Source: a virus. From it: a stretch of DNA of 64,000 bases. The position numbers and the translations under genes were made by a program. The stretch spans positions 1 through 64,000 of the IMG/VR virus record IMGVR_UViG_3300045131_002463; one strand, written 5' to 3'. Numbering within the stretch: the stretch's first letter is position 1; each line of letters opens with the position of its first letter. Below the pieces are notes generated by a model. It searched no databases. It was not told the DNA's origin and saw only the letters and a list, made by a program, of their open reading frames with translations. Below are positions 7,245-13,962 of this stretch, piece by piece.

Positions 7245-7284
7245 GTTTCGTCTCCTTTTTCCTGTGTATTTCCAACTGTTAATA

Positions 7285-7379
7285 AGTATAACATAAAGCA
7301 ATTTTCCTGTCAAATAGTTTGTTGTGTTACGGGGTGGCGGAGCCGGGGTCCTAGTATCGCCACCATCCGTCCGAGCGCT
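7285..7379 (-). promoter_or_regulatory. PeSL-like cassette 6
   Basis: TTGACA (7308-7313), 17-bp spacer, TATACT (7285-7290), and the stem-loop at 7328-7379. Confidence 0.85.
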
Positions 7380-7414
7380 GGGTCTGTGTGTCAATGGTAT
7401 GTGGCGCGGAGCCA

Positions 7415-7437
7415 AAGAAAAGGGCCCTTTCGGGCCC
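7415..7437 (-). terminator. Rho-independent terminator
   Basis: GGGCCC/GGGCCC stem, TTTC loop and CTTTTCTTT tail after the 78-aa gene. Confidence 0.8.
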
Positions 7438-7443
7438 TGAGGA

Positions 7444-7680
7444 TCAGGAGAGGTCTGCGTATTCAGTGGCGCGGTTGGCGAAATTCTCGCTCCCCGTTAT
7501 GGCGAACAGGATTACCGACAATAGCGAACGACGCTCGCGGTAACTCCAGCCAAGGCCCTCTATGTTAAGGGTCGCCACTTCCAACACTCGATCGGCTTCG
7601 TGCCGCATAACCAATATATCCCCATCGCACTGCACCGCCGACCACATATCTTGCATCCATAATACATCATTTTGTCTCAT
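7444..7680 (-). CDS. Hypothetical 78-aa protein
   Basis: Begins MRQNDVLWMQDMWSAVQCDGDILVM. It appears alpha/beta with no recognisable motif. Strong AAAGGAGACTTAGG site. Second gene in the cassette 7 unit. Confidence 0.75.
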   Translation of the reverse strand: MRQNDVLWMQDMWSAVQCDGDILVMRHEADRVLEVATLNIEGLGWSYRERRSLLSVILFAITGSENFANRATEYADLS

Positions 7681-7730
7681 CCTAAGTCTCCTTTTTTGGA
7701 AAGCGGGCCCTTTCGGGCCCGGTTGACAGC

Positions 7731-7961
7731 CTAGCTATGGTATCCATATCCATACATCATAGCGTCTCTACGCTCTACGGCGGAGCGTAGTAGCTCCAAA
7801 TACATCTCCGCTACGCCGTAGTCATTAGCGGAGTCAGCGCTCTCATAGCGCTCCCCAAGGGCCTGGATCTCGTCCAGGACTTTCTCGAAATCCGACGCTT
7901 CCGTCGGTCTTCCAAACGCTCCTGCGACTACCCTTGGGCAGTCTGGCTCTATACGTAACAT
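7731..7961 (-). CDS. Hypothetical acidic 76-aa protein
   Basis: Begins MLRIEPDCPRVVAGAFGRPTEAS and ends MMYGYGYHS. The central region (FEKVLDEIQALGERYESADSA) is likely helical. Not recognised. First gene after cassette 7. Confidence 0.75.
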   Translation of the reverse strand: MLRIEPDCPRVVAGAFGRPTEASDFEKVLDEIQALGERYESADSANDYGVAEMYLELLRSAVERRDAMMYGYGYHS

Positions 7962-7999
7962 CTCAATCTCCTTTTCTCCAGTATTCTCGACTGTTTAAG

Positions 8000-8092
8000 A
8001 GTATACCATAGGTGATTTTTATTGTCAAATAGTTTGTGAGGTCTCGGGGTGGCGGAGCCGGGGTCCTAGTAGTGCCACTAGGCATCCGAGCG
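8000..8092 (-). promoter_or_regulatory. PeSL-like cassette 7
   Basis: TTGACA (8023-8028), 17-bp spacer, TATACT (8000-8005), and the stem-loop at 8043-8092. The far arm has diverged (AGTGCCACTAGGC). Confidence 0.82.
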
Positions 8093-8112
8093 CCACCGGC
8101 ACGCTCGGAAGG

Positions 8113-8135
8113 AAAAAAAGGGCCCTTTCGGGCCC
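8113..8135 (-). terminator. Rho-independent terminator
   Basis: GGGCCC/GGGCCC stem, TTTC loop and U-run of seven, 5 bases past the stop of the 62-aa gene. Confidence 0.82.
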
Positions 8136-8139
8136 TCCC

Positions 8140-8328
8140 CTAGGAGGAAATTCCAGATATCAGGAATTTTCCTTCAGGGGTGATTTGGATAGCCGCCACG
8201 AAACGGCGATCCTCTTGGAAAGTTAGTGTGACAGCATTGAACTCTGTCACTTTCGCTCCCTGCGTTAACAGGGAGTTGTAAAACGCTTGTGCTTCCACAA
8301 GCGTCGTTATTTGTTGGTTTAATGCCAT
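8140..8328 (-). CDS. Hypothetical 62-aa protein
   Basis: The start at 8328 follows GAAAGGAGGCTAAA; the longer frame to 8397 overlaps the upstream gene and lacks a site. Product MALNQQITTLVEAQAFYNSLLTQGAKV... has one helix then three beta-like strands (AVTLTFQ, RFVAAIQI, KFLISGI). Unknown family. Confidence 0.75.
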   Translation of the reverse strand: MALNQQITTLVEAQAFYNSLLTQGAKVTEFNAVTLTFQEDRRFVAAIQITPEGKFLISGISS

Positions 8329-8378
8329 TTTAGCCTCCTTTCGGGGTTGTGGGAGCGTGACGCTCGCTCCCGGGGTTG

Positions 8379-8633
8379 TTAGTCCTTGAGTCTCCAAGAC
8401 TCAAGATTTCCATCATGGAGCATACCCTTCAGGTATGCTACAGTGAACTGCGACAGCGGGATAGACGTCTCTTCGTCCATTAGCTCCCTACCGCAGTCAT
8501 CCTGCTTTACGAAACGGATGACGGGAGTGAAGAAGGTCTCCACAAACACTCTCGTCGTTGTTCCGTCGGAATACTGCAGATAGAGCATTCCGAGATCCCC
8601 AACTATCCTCTCAAAAACCTCAATAATCTTCAT
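8379..8633 (-). CDS. Hypothetical 84-aa protein
   Basis: Begins MKIIEVFERIVGDLGMLYLQYSDGTTTRVFVETFF. Mixed alpha/beta with two cysteines. Not recognised. Driven by cassette 8. Confidence 0.75.
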   Translation of the reverse strand: MKIIEVFERIVGDLGMLYLQYSDGTTTRVFVETFFTPVIRFVKQDDCGRELMDEETSIPLSQFTVAYLKGMLHDGNLESWRLKD

Positions 8634-8663
8634 TATTTATCTCCTTTCCTTCAACGTAAATAC

Positions 8664-8758
8664 AGTATATCATAGGTAAATTTTATAGTCAAGAGAAAGT
8701 ATTCGTTACGGGGTGGCGGAGCCGGGGTCCTAGAATCGCCACGTTCCGTCCGAGCACT
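8664..8758 (-). promoter_or_regulatory. PeSL-like cassette 8
   Basis: TTGACT (8687-8692), 17-bp spacer, TATACT (8664-8669), and the stem-loop at 8707-8758. Confidence 0.85.
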
Positions 8759-8793
8759 GGTCTGTGTGTGAATGGTATGTGGCGCGGAGCCAA

Positions 8794-8815
8794 AGAAAAG
8801 GGCCCTTTCGGGCCC
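8794..8815 (-). terminator. Rho-independent terminator
   Basis: GGGCCC/GGGCCC stem, TTTC loop and CTTTTCTTT tail after the 82-aa gene. Confidence 0.8.
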
Positions 8816-8824
8816 AGGTGGAGG

Positions 8825-9073
8825 TCACTCCATAAGAGTCTCATGAATCTCTCTCCACCTTTCCTCTTGTTGTTCCTCAAAAGCCTCCTTTTCCTTTTCC
8901 TCCCAATATCCAGTCACTGCGTCCTGGATATTCTTGTAATGAGTCCAGGATAAACAACCGGTAAGGTCAGAAAGATACCGGTAATGCAAAGAAGTTTTCC
9001 ACTGCTCTTTTGAGCGACCTGTTCGGATTGCCCAAACAGATACGTTGTCTACTACTATTCTTTCTATCTTCAT
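8825..9073 (-). CDS. Hypothetical acidic 82-aa protein
   Basis: Begins MKIERIVVDNVSVWAIRTGRSKEQWK. The C-terminal third is an acidic helix (YWEEKEKEAFEEQQEERWREI). Unknown. Second gene of the cassette 9 unit. Confidence 0.75.
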   Translation of the reverse strand: MKIERIVVDNVSVWAIRTGRSKEQWKTSLHYRYLSDLTGCLSWTHYKNIQDAVTGYWEEKEKEAFEEQQEERWREIHETLME

Positions 9074-9084
9074 TTTGAATCTCC

Positions 9085-9192
9085 TTTTTTTGGTTGAACC
9101 CGGCAGCCTTTGCCAGAGGCTGCCGAGCGATTGTGATGGGATTGTTCCTGGCTCAAAGCGCCGAGCCAGGGAGCGGGCCGTTCGGGGCGGCC
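9085..9192 (-). other. Intercistronic region with three GC hairpins
   Basis: Between two small genes lie three stems: GCAGCC/GGCTGC (about 9103-9123), CCTGGCTC/GAGCCAGG (about 9148-9171) and GGCCG/CGGCC (about 9176-9193). No ORF is seen. It is longer and more structured than other gaps in this array and may act as terminator or mRNA-stabilising element. Confidence 0.5.
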
Positions 9193-9432
9193 TTATATCA
9201 TCATGTTATCTTCAAAACAATTGCTGCGTTTGCAACGGCGTTCGAAGATAGCATGAGCGACCTGGAGACATTTGATACCAGTAATGGTATCAAATGGTCG
9301 GTCCATGACCGGCTCTATGGTCGACGTGATGGTGTATCCATCGGCGTCTTTCCATAGCTCCACCTGCGTCCACATATGGCCACAGGCCTTCCAAGTCGCT
9401 TCGTAGTTTGACTTTCCGTCTAGGAATGTCAT
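9193..9432 (-). CDS. Hypothetical 79-aa protein
   Basis: Begins MTFLDGKSNYEATWKACGHMWTQVELW. The Cys and His residues (ACGHMW; KCLQVAHAIFERRCKRSNC) could form a metal site, but no known motif fits. First gene after cassette 9. Confidence 0.72.
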   Translation of the reverse strand: MTFLDGKSNYEATWKACGHMWTQVELWKDADGYTITSTIEPVMDRPFDTITGIKCLQVAHAIFERRCKRSNCFEDNMMI

Positions 9433-9486
9433 TCTACGGATCTCCTTTCCTTAATCATTTTAATGAGCTATGCTCAACTGTTAATA

Positions 9487-9580
9487 AGTATAACATAGGT
9501 GAATTTTAGAGTCAAGAGAATGTTTGTGTCACGGGGTGGCGGAGCCGGGGTCCTAGATTGTCCACTAGGCATCCGAGCGC
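9487..9580 (-). promoter_or_regulatory. PeSL-like cassette 9
   Basis: TTGACT (9510-9515), 17-bp spacer, TATACT (9487-9492), and the stem-loop at 9531-9580 (far arm diverged, TTGTCCACTAGGC). Confidence 0.82.
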
Positions 9581-9655
9581 GACTCCGTGAATCGTTCTGG
9601 GGGAATTTGGCTCTGAAAGAGTGAGCCTTTTTCCGCCGTGCTCAGGGCGTCCACC

Positions 9656-9727
9656 CTAATCCAGAAAGTCTAGGGTGGAGAGAATGATATAGGCAATTCC
9701 AAATAACAACAACGTAATCTTTTCCAT
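9656..9727 (-). CDS. 23-aa single-span membrane peptide
   Basis: ATG at 9727 after GAAAGGAGACTCGAG, one of the best ribosome sites here. The product is a short hydrophobic helix with charged ends (MEKITLLLFGIAYIILSTL then DFLD). The stop lies inside a CCACCCTA/TAGGGTGG inverted repeat (9651-9678). Too short for homology; a membrane micro-protein is the only inference. Confidence 0.6.
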   Translation of the reverse strand: MEKITLLLFGIAYIILSTLDFLD

Positions 9728-9780
9728 CTCGAGTCTCCTTTCAAGGTTGTGGGAGCGTGACGCTCGCTCCCGGGGTTGGT

Positions 9781-9945
9781 CTACTTCTCGTCTTCTTTTC
9801 GAAGAGTTTGCAGGAAAGCCTCAAAGGACTTTCTCTGTATCTCTTCGCGGGTATGTTTCATACCCTGGAGAAAACTGCCTATCTTTAGTGCCGTTTGCGG
9901 CACGGAGGATAGCTTCTCTTCAGCTATCCATACTCTAATTGCCAC
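9781..9945 (-). CDS. Hypothetical basic 54-aa protein, GTG start
   Basis: GTG at 9945 follows GAAAGGAGATTTCAA; an ATG at 10056 in frame lies inside the next gene and is rejected. Product MAIRVWIAEEKLSSVPQTALKIG... ends FLQTLRKEDEK. Helical, unknown. Confidence 0.7.
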   Translation of the reverse strand: MAIRVWIAEEKLSSVPQTALKIGSFLQGMKHTREEIQRKSFEAFLQTLRKEDEK

Positions 9946-10000
9946 TTGAAATCTCCTTTCGGGGTTGTGGGAGCGTGACGCTCGCTCCCGGGGTTGTTGG

Positions 10001-10183
10001 TTAGTAGGAGGCGGCCTCTTCGCTGGCGAGCCAGCGGCGTGACGCCTCCATGTCATCTCCGAAGCGCGCGTCCAGCGCCTCGGAGAGGATCCGGCGGAAA
10101 CCCTCTCGGGTTTCCGGATCCACGGGGCGCGCGGAGAGGCGGAGCGCCTCTGCCATCGCGGCCTCTAGGTAACTTTCTCGCAT
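10001..10183 (-). CDS. Hypothetical GC-rich 60-aa protein
   Basis: Begins MRESYLEAAMAEALRLSARPVDPETREG. Ala/Arg/Glu-rich and helical. It is the most GC-rich gene of the window, which suggests a different donor from the AT-rich core. First gene after cassette 10. Confidence 0.72.
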   Translation of the reverse strand: MRESYLEAAMAEALRLSARPVDPETREGFRRILSEALDARFGDDMEASRRWLASEEAASY

Positions 10184-10221
10184 TTTGATCTCCTTTTCTG
10201 TAACATTCTCGACTGTTTAAG

Positions 10222-10314
10222 AGTATACCATAGGTAATTTTTATAGTCAAGAGAATGTTTACGTTACGGGGTGGCGGAGCCGGGGTCCTAGTATCGCCAC
10301 GTTCCGTCCGAGCG
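10222..10314 (-). promoter_or_regulatory. PeSL-like cassette 10
   Basis: TTGACT (10245-10250), 17-bp spacer, TATACT (10222-10227), and the stem-loop at 10266-10314. Confidence 0.85.
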
Positions 10315-10377
10315 CAGATCTGTGTGTGGGTGGTATGTGGCGCGTATGCGGGTATCCACGATATGTGCTACAAGCAC

Positions 10378-10402
10378 AAAAAAAGGCAGCCTTTCGGCTG
10401 CC
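10378..10402 (-). terminator. Rho-independent terminator
   Basis: Stem GGCAGCC/GGCTGCC with TTTC loop and a U-run of seven, 7 bases past the stop of the PcfJ-like gene. Its stem sequence differs from the gggccc type. Confidence 0.85.
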
Positions 10403-10408
10403 TTCGTG

Positions 10409-11359
10409 TTAGTAGCGTGTAAGATATGAAACAACTTTTGACAATTGACGCATTGTCAATTTTGTGCTCAACTTTTTTGACTCTCTTGTCCTGTATGAAC
10501 CATAAAGGATAGAAAACTTGTCATTGGTATCATAGCTAGTCCAACAAATAGCTTCCAGTAACTGATGATGATACCGTAAACAAGCATCGAATTCTTCATC
10601 AGTAAGATAGTATATAAAATCATGAAACATCTTAACAGTGGTATTCTTATTTTTCATCACGTCAAGGATTGCATATTTGTCAATCCATGTATTGTTGATT
10701 CTATGAATACCACAATCAGTTTCAACGGTATCCATGCCGTATTCTTCATATTCATAACCATTGGCGTCAATATGATTCAACAATGAAGTTATTGCTGAAA
10801 AATATTTAGACTTTGGGAAAACATTTTGTTTTCCATATATTTGCGCGACATTCCAATTGCTATCAACAGCAATTGCGACACATGGTTTTGTGCTTTTCAT
10901 CAATATGAATAGCATGTAGTTATTGAGATAATGCCTGCCTGAGCTTGTTAGACAATTGTGTAATTCTTGTCCAACAAAATGAACCGTTAGAAGATCATTA
11001 GTTGTGATCCAATGATAACCTTCGCAATCCAAAACCTTTTCAGCCTGCGCAAACAAGGATTGCTTCATAAAGACAACAAAGCGCGCCAAGAGTTTGTCCA
11101 TTGGAGTAGTCGATAAACTCTTGAATTGATTGCGCATATTCGGCTGGTTCAACCATTGCGCAATCAGTATATGTATCTGTAACAATGTGCGGTAAAATAC
11201 CGCTGGTCTGGAATTGCGGTATTTATTGCAAAGCATTTCCCCTGGGCATACTGGCTGCCATTGACAATCATCACAAGCGCCAGTATCAGTAAGACTATGA
11301 AGGATTGTGCCTAGCATGCGCACAATGTTTTCAACCAACAACGTGATAAATGATAACAT
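10409..11359 (-). CDS. PcfJ-like protein, 316 aa
   Basis: The segment around residues 125-185 (VHFVGQELHNCLTSSGRHYLNNYMLFILMKSTKPCVAIAV... IYGKQN) matches the pattern of the PcfJ family, G-x-x-L-x-x-C ... Y ... I/L ... P ... I-x-x ... Q-x-x-G-x-x-N. The N-terminal CDDCQWQPVC...C may bind metal. PcfJ-family proteins occur on conjugative plasmids and phages; their activity is not settled. It is more AT-rich and much larger than the other genes under cassettes. A weak promoter may lie at 11393-11419. Confidence 0.6.
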   Translation of the reverse strand: MLSFITLLVENIVRMLGTILHSLTDTGACDDCQWQPVCPGEMLCNKYRNSRPAVFYRTLLQIHILIAQWLNQPNMRNQFKSLSTTPMDKLLARFVVFMKQSLFAQAEKVLDCEGYHWITTNDLLTVHFVGQELHNCLTSSGRHYLNNYMLFILMKSTKPCVAIAVDSNWNVAQIYGKQNVFPKSKYFSAITSLLNHIDANGYEYEEYGMDTVETDCGIHRINNTWIDKYAILDVMKNKNTTVKMFHDFIYYLTDEEFDACLRYHHQLLEAICWTSYDTNDKFSILYGSYRTRESKKLSTKLTMRQLSKVVSYLTRY

Positions 11360-11432
11360 GGCCTTGTCCTTTGCTTTGTTTTTTCCTTTGATTGTATATC
11401 ACAAAACAAGTCAAGACAAGAGAATAAATGAG

Positions 11433-11484
11433 TTACGGGGTGGCGGAGCCGGGGTCCTAGATTGTCCACTAGACTGAGGAGCGC
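11433..11484 (-). promoter_or_regulatory. PeSL-like cassette 11 (stem-loop, weak promoter)
   Basis: The conserved block GGGTGGCGGAGCCGGGGTCC is intact, but the promoter next to it is not: TTGACT (11409-11414) has no -10 at 17 bp. TATACA at 11393-11398 could pair with an upstream TTGTCT at 15-bp spacing. Confidence 0.6.
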
Positions 11485-11590
11485 AAGGGCAGGGGGAGGG
11501 GGAGGGGAAGACAAGGAGAAGAAGAGGGACAGGAGGCACAGGGAGAGGAGAAAGAGAAGAAGGAGTAGGAGAGGAGGGGAATAGTATAAG
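11475..11590 (-). promoter_or_regulatory. C-rich, G-poor tract: candidate Rho utilisation site
   Basis: On the + strand about 110 bases are almost pure purine (gagg, aagg and gggg runs). A leftward transcript leaving the core operon would therefore carry a long C/U-rich, G-poor, unstructured stretch, the hallmark of rut sites. It falls between the last core gene (11880) and the cassette region. A frame across it (11311-11640) is low-complexity and not called as a gene. Confidence 0.5.
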
Positions 11591-11656
11591 ATGCAGGAGT
11601 ATGGACGTGAGAGGCCTTTAAAGGGATGCCTCAGAGACAAAGGAGAAGAGATATAA

Positions 11657-11668
11657 GGGGGTACCCCC
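11657..11668. repeat. GGGGGTACCCCC palindrome
   Basis: Perfect 12-bp palindrome alone between the C-rich tract and the triple repeat. Confidence 0.5.
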
Positions 11669-11713
11669 GCCTTGGTTACAAAAAGCTTATTTATTTTCTT
11701 CTCCCTATACCTT

Positions 11714-11887
11714 AAAGGCGTTCTAAAAATATACTCACTTTTTCCAGAGGTGTTTAATGTGCTTACATGTCTAAAAATATACTCACTTTTTCAGAAGTTA
11801 TCACTTGTGCTCACGAGTCTTATTTTCTTTGAAGGCATTCTAAAAATATACCCAATTTTTCCAGGGGTATTAAATGTGCTTACTTGC
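11714..11887. repeat. Three tandem ~50-57 bp imperfect repeats
   Basis: Copies at 11714-11770, 11771-11818 and 11831-11887 share TCTAAAAATATACTCACTTT, then a CCAGRGGT-like block and a TGTGCTTAC-like end. The third extends into the last codons of the gene at 11880. No ORF or CRISPR-like spacing. Function unknown. Confidence 0.7.
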
Positions 11888-12359
11888 ACACAACAATAGA
11901 ACGACGGTGAAAGTTATTGACACTGGAAATATTATCAGTAATCGCTTTTACTTTTTTTCTATTTATTTTATGATACGCATACTTAAGAGCATAACATACT
12001 AAATATCTATCATTTCCCTCTATAGGGTTCCACTCCATAATAGGATGAAATATATTTAATCTGTAGGCGGACCAATCTTTGACTTTAGCTTCTTCCAATA
12101 AAAGCCCAGGAAATTCCTCACATATTCTCTCTTCTCCTTCTGACAAAAGTCTCACTCTTTCCCAATTCTCATATAGACATTCGTCAAAACCAAAGAATGC
12201 TTCTCTATGAAGACTAGTATACCCACCTATATCTATAGTTATACCTTTAAAACTATCATGAGCTATTATAACAGAACGAAGCTTTTCTAAAAGAGAATTA
12301 GGGTATAGCACCCTAGAAAACACCGGATCTATATCTAGTTCTATTCCTAAAAAGGGCAT
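11880..12359 (-). CDS. Hypothetical 159-aa protein with IVVCK tail
   Basis: Begins MPFLGIELDIDPVFSRVLYPNS. The middle is acidic (FDECLYENWERVRLLSEGEERICEEFPG). It ends HRRSIVVCK, one of nine proteins in the window with this kind of C-terminal tail. No family recognised. It is the last gene of the core operon before the repeats and C-rich tract. Confidence 0.75.
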   Translation of the reverse strand: MPFLGIELDIDPVFSRVLYPNSLLEKLRSVIIAHDSFKGITIDIGGYTSLHREAFFGFDECLYENWERVRLLSEGEERICEEFPGLLLEEAKVKDWSAYRLNIFHPIMEWNPIEGNDRYLVCYALKYAYHKINRKKVKAITDNISSVNNFHRRSIVVCK

Positions 12360-12378
12360 TTTACTTTACCTTTTCTAT

Positions 12379-12591
12379 TTAAGCAAGATCGTCGTTGGAG
12401 GCAGAGACCTCTTTAGTTTTATTATCAGACGCATACCAGCCCCCACCTTTAAGAATAAATGTTGAGGGAGAGATCAGCCTTTCAACCACGCCTCTACAAA
12501 GGGGGCAGCGCTCTAGCGAAGCCTCTGTTATTCGTTGGACTTTTTCGAAATCGTTTCCGCATTTTTTGCAGCGATACTCATAAGTCGGCAT
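12379..12591 (-). CDS. FmdB-type zinc-ribbon protein
   Basis: Start at 12591 because GAAAGGAAACAAG precedes it; an ATG 15 bases earlier overlaps that site. MPTYEYRCKKCGNDFEKVQRI...CPLCRG...FILKGGGWYASD is the classical FmdB/CxxC_CxxC-SSSS domain: CxxC (residues 8-11), CxxC (about 29-32), then the FxLxGxGW motif. The family is a single zinc ribbon, often annotated as a regulator. The tail (NKTKEVSASNDDLA) is acidic. Confidence 0.88.
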   Translation of the reverse strand: MPTYEYRCKKCGNDFEKVQRITEASLERCPLCRGVVERLISPSTFILKGGGWYASDNKTKEVSASNDDLA

Positions 12592-12607
12592 CTTGTTTCC
12601 TTTCATT

Positions 12608-13042
12608 TCATTTACATATTATTATATTTCTGGTGCCCACCACTTTGGGAGGGGACTTCATTTCTTTGAGGACAGGTTCTGACATCCCATTAAAGAGCCA
12701 GAAGCCATCGTAATTATATTGCGCATCGTGGGGGGAAATTTGCCAGATGTTGATCCAGATGTTTCCCTCTTCTAATTCTTGGTGTATATCAAAAAGGTTA
12801 TACCATATTACTCTATTGAACTGAATGTGGAGGCGGCGCGCATATTCTTTCCTTGGATCCACTCCCTCTATAGGCTTCATGTGATAGTCATAACAGAACT
12901 GATCTCCCCGCACTTGACCTAGGTAGCGAAGAAGGTGTAGATCTCTGAAGGCTTCTTCTACACCGGGTTCGCTGGTGGCTAAAAGGGCATCTTTGATGAA
13001 ACAGCAGAGGCCCAAGCATTTGTAGTAGTTGTTGGTAGGCAT
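12608..13042 (-). CDS. Hypothetical 144-aa protein with IIICK tail
   Basis: Begins MPTNNYYKCLGLCCFIKDALL and ends VVGTRNIIICK. The central region is aromatic (FNRVIWYNLFDIHQELEEGNIWINIW). Unknown family. The tail is a variant of R-x-I-V-V-C-K. Confidence 0.75.
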   Translation of the reverse strand: MPTNNYYKCLGLCCFIKDALLATSEPGVEEAFRDLHLLRYLGQVRGDQFCYDYHMKPIEGVDPRKEYARRLHIQFNRVIWYNLFDIHQELEEGNIWINIWQISPHDAQYNYDGFWLFNGMSEPVLKEMKSPPKVVGTRNIIICK

Positions 13043-13234
13043 TTATTTTTTTATAAATTTGTCCTTTAGACCTTCAGCAACTAGCTCTAAAATTGTGTTG
13101 AAGCCGAGTGCCATGAGGGCCCCGCCGGTCCACCAGCCGAAGGGAGTGTCTGCGTCGTAGGTTATAGCGATTCCCAGGATTATTGTGGGAGCTAGGAGTA
13201 TATAAGGGATAGCCTTTATGGTTGAATCTTTCAT
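13043..13234 (-). CDS. Small membrane protein, 63 aa, two spans
   Basis: Hydrophobic stretches at residues 8-25 (AIPYILLAPTIILGIAIT) and 35-50 (WTGGALMALGFNTILEL) with a basic end (KDKFIKK). Inner-membrane protein of unknown role. The AAGGA ribosome site is supplied by the last codons of the upstream gene, so the two are translationally coupled. Confidence 0.75.
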   Translation of the reverse strand: MKDSTIKAIPYILLAPTIILGIAITYDADTPFGWWTGGALMALGFNTILELVAEGLKDKFIKK

Positions 13235-13235
13235 T

Positions 13236-13646
13236 TTATTCCTTGCACACCACTAAGTTTCTTAGGTTAGAAAAAGGGGGAGTGGCTTCTTTAGTTTTGT
13301 TAAAGGAGGTGAGGGCTCCTTTTAGATCTTGGATTATTTTGGAGCAAGCGGAGACCCGGCCTTCGTGCTCTGGAGCGATTGTGTAATCAGAGCGGGCGGT
13401 TCCCCGGAAACTTGATTCTCTGTGCTGTTCTGTATGAAGGATTATCTCTATAAAATAGGAGAGGGAGGCGTCATTACTAGAGTGGTTAAGAGCGTTAATC
13501 AATTGAGTGATTACGTAATTGTATTCGTAGACTTCACCTTTGGCTGGCGTATATTTTTCAATGGTTAAATCCTTAGACGAAGTTTTAAGGCTGACTGCTC
13601 TTTTGTGGTAGCGATTAGCTAAGGTTCTTATTCTACTTCTAAGCAT
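13236..13646 (-). CDS. Hypothetical 136-aa protein with LVVCKE tail
   Basis: Begins MLRSRIRTLANRYHKRAVSL and ends NLRNLVVCKE. Mostly helical. No family recognised. Its ATG overlaps the 3' end of the next upstream gene by 8 bases and has no clear ribosome site of its own. Confidence 0.75.
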   Translation of the reverse strand: MLRSRIRTLANRYHKRAVSLKTSSKDLTIEKYTPAKGEVYEYNYVITQLINALNHSSNDASLSYFIEIILHTEQHRESSFRGTARSDYTIAPEHEGRVSACSKIIQDLKGALTSFNKTKEATPPFSNLRNLVVCKE

Positions 13647-13962
13647 TTTTGCACACCACTATTTGTCTGGTTATATTATTGGAGGTCAGCTTTGGGGTTG
13701 GGTCGGCTTGGGTTGTTGATAGGAGCTGGTCCCGCCAGATGGATAGGATTTCTCTGTATTGAAGGAAAACCACTACGGTTTTTATTTGTTCATTGATTGC
13801 GTCGTATTTAGTTTTACCCCCGTAATTAGTTTTACCACCATAAATAAAATCTGAACTCTTGGCTATATTGTATATCCGTTTTACGGTATCAGGGTAGTGG
13901 AACAAAAGCCCCTGCCACGTATCTTCAGATACGCCTTTAGGTCTTAAGTATATATCTACCAT
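13639..13962 (-). CDS. Hypothetical 107-aa protein with RQIVVCKNA tail
   Basis: Start at 13962 (MVDIYLRPKGV...) because AAGGA lies 8 bases upstream; an ATG at 13971 sits on the site itself. Contains an internal duplication YGGKTNYGGKTKY from an 18-nt tandem repeat. Ends TRQIVVCKNA with TAG. Unknown function. Confidence 0.72.
   Translation of the reverse strand: MVDIYLRPKGVSEDTWQGLLFHYPDTVKRIYNIAKSSDFIYGGKTNYGGKTKYDAINEQIKTVVVFLQYREILSIWRDQLLSTTQADPTPKLTSNNITRQIVVCKNA

Noticed and set aside
7245-7415. N-terminal extension of the 64-aa gene at 7050
   Set aside because: It would translate the promoter and stem-loop of cassette 6; the ribosome site lies before 7244.
11311-11640. 109-aa frame rich in Leu, Ser and Pro
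   Set aside because: It is the translation of the C-rich tract and crosses a cassette; low complexity and no ribosome site.
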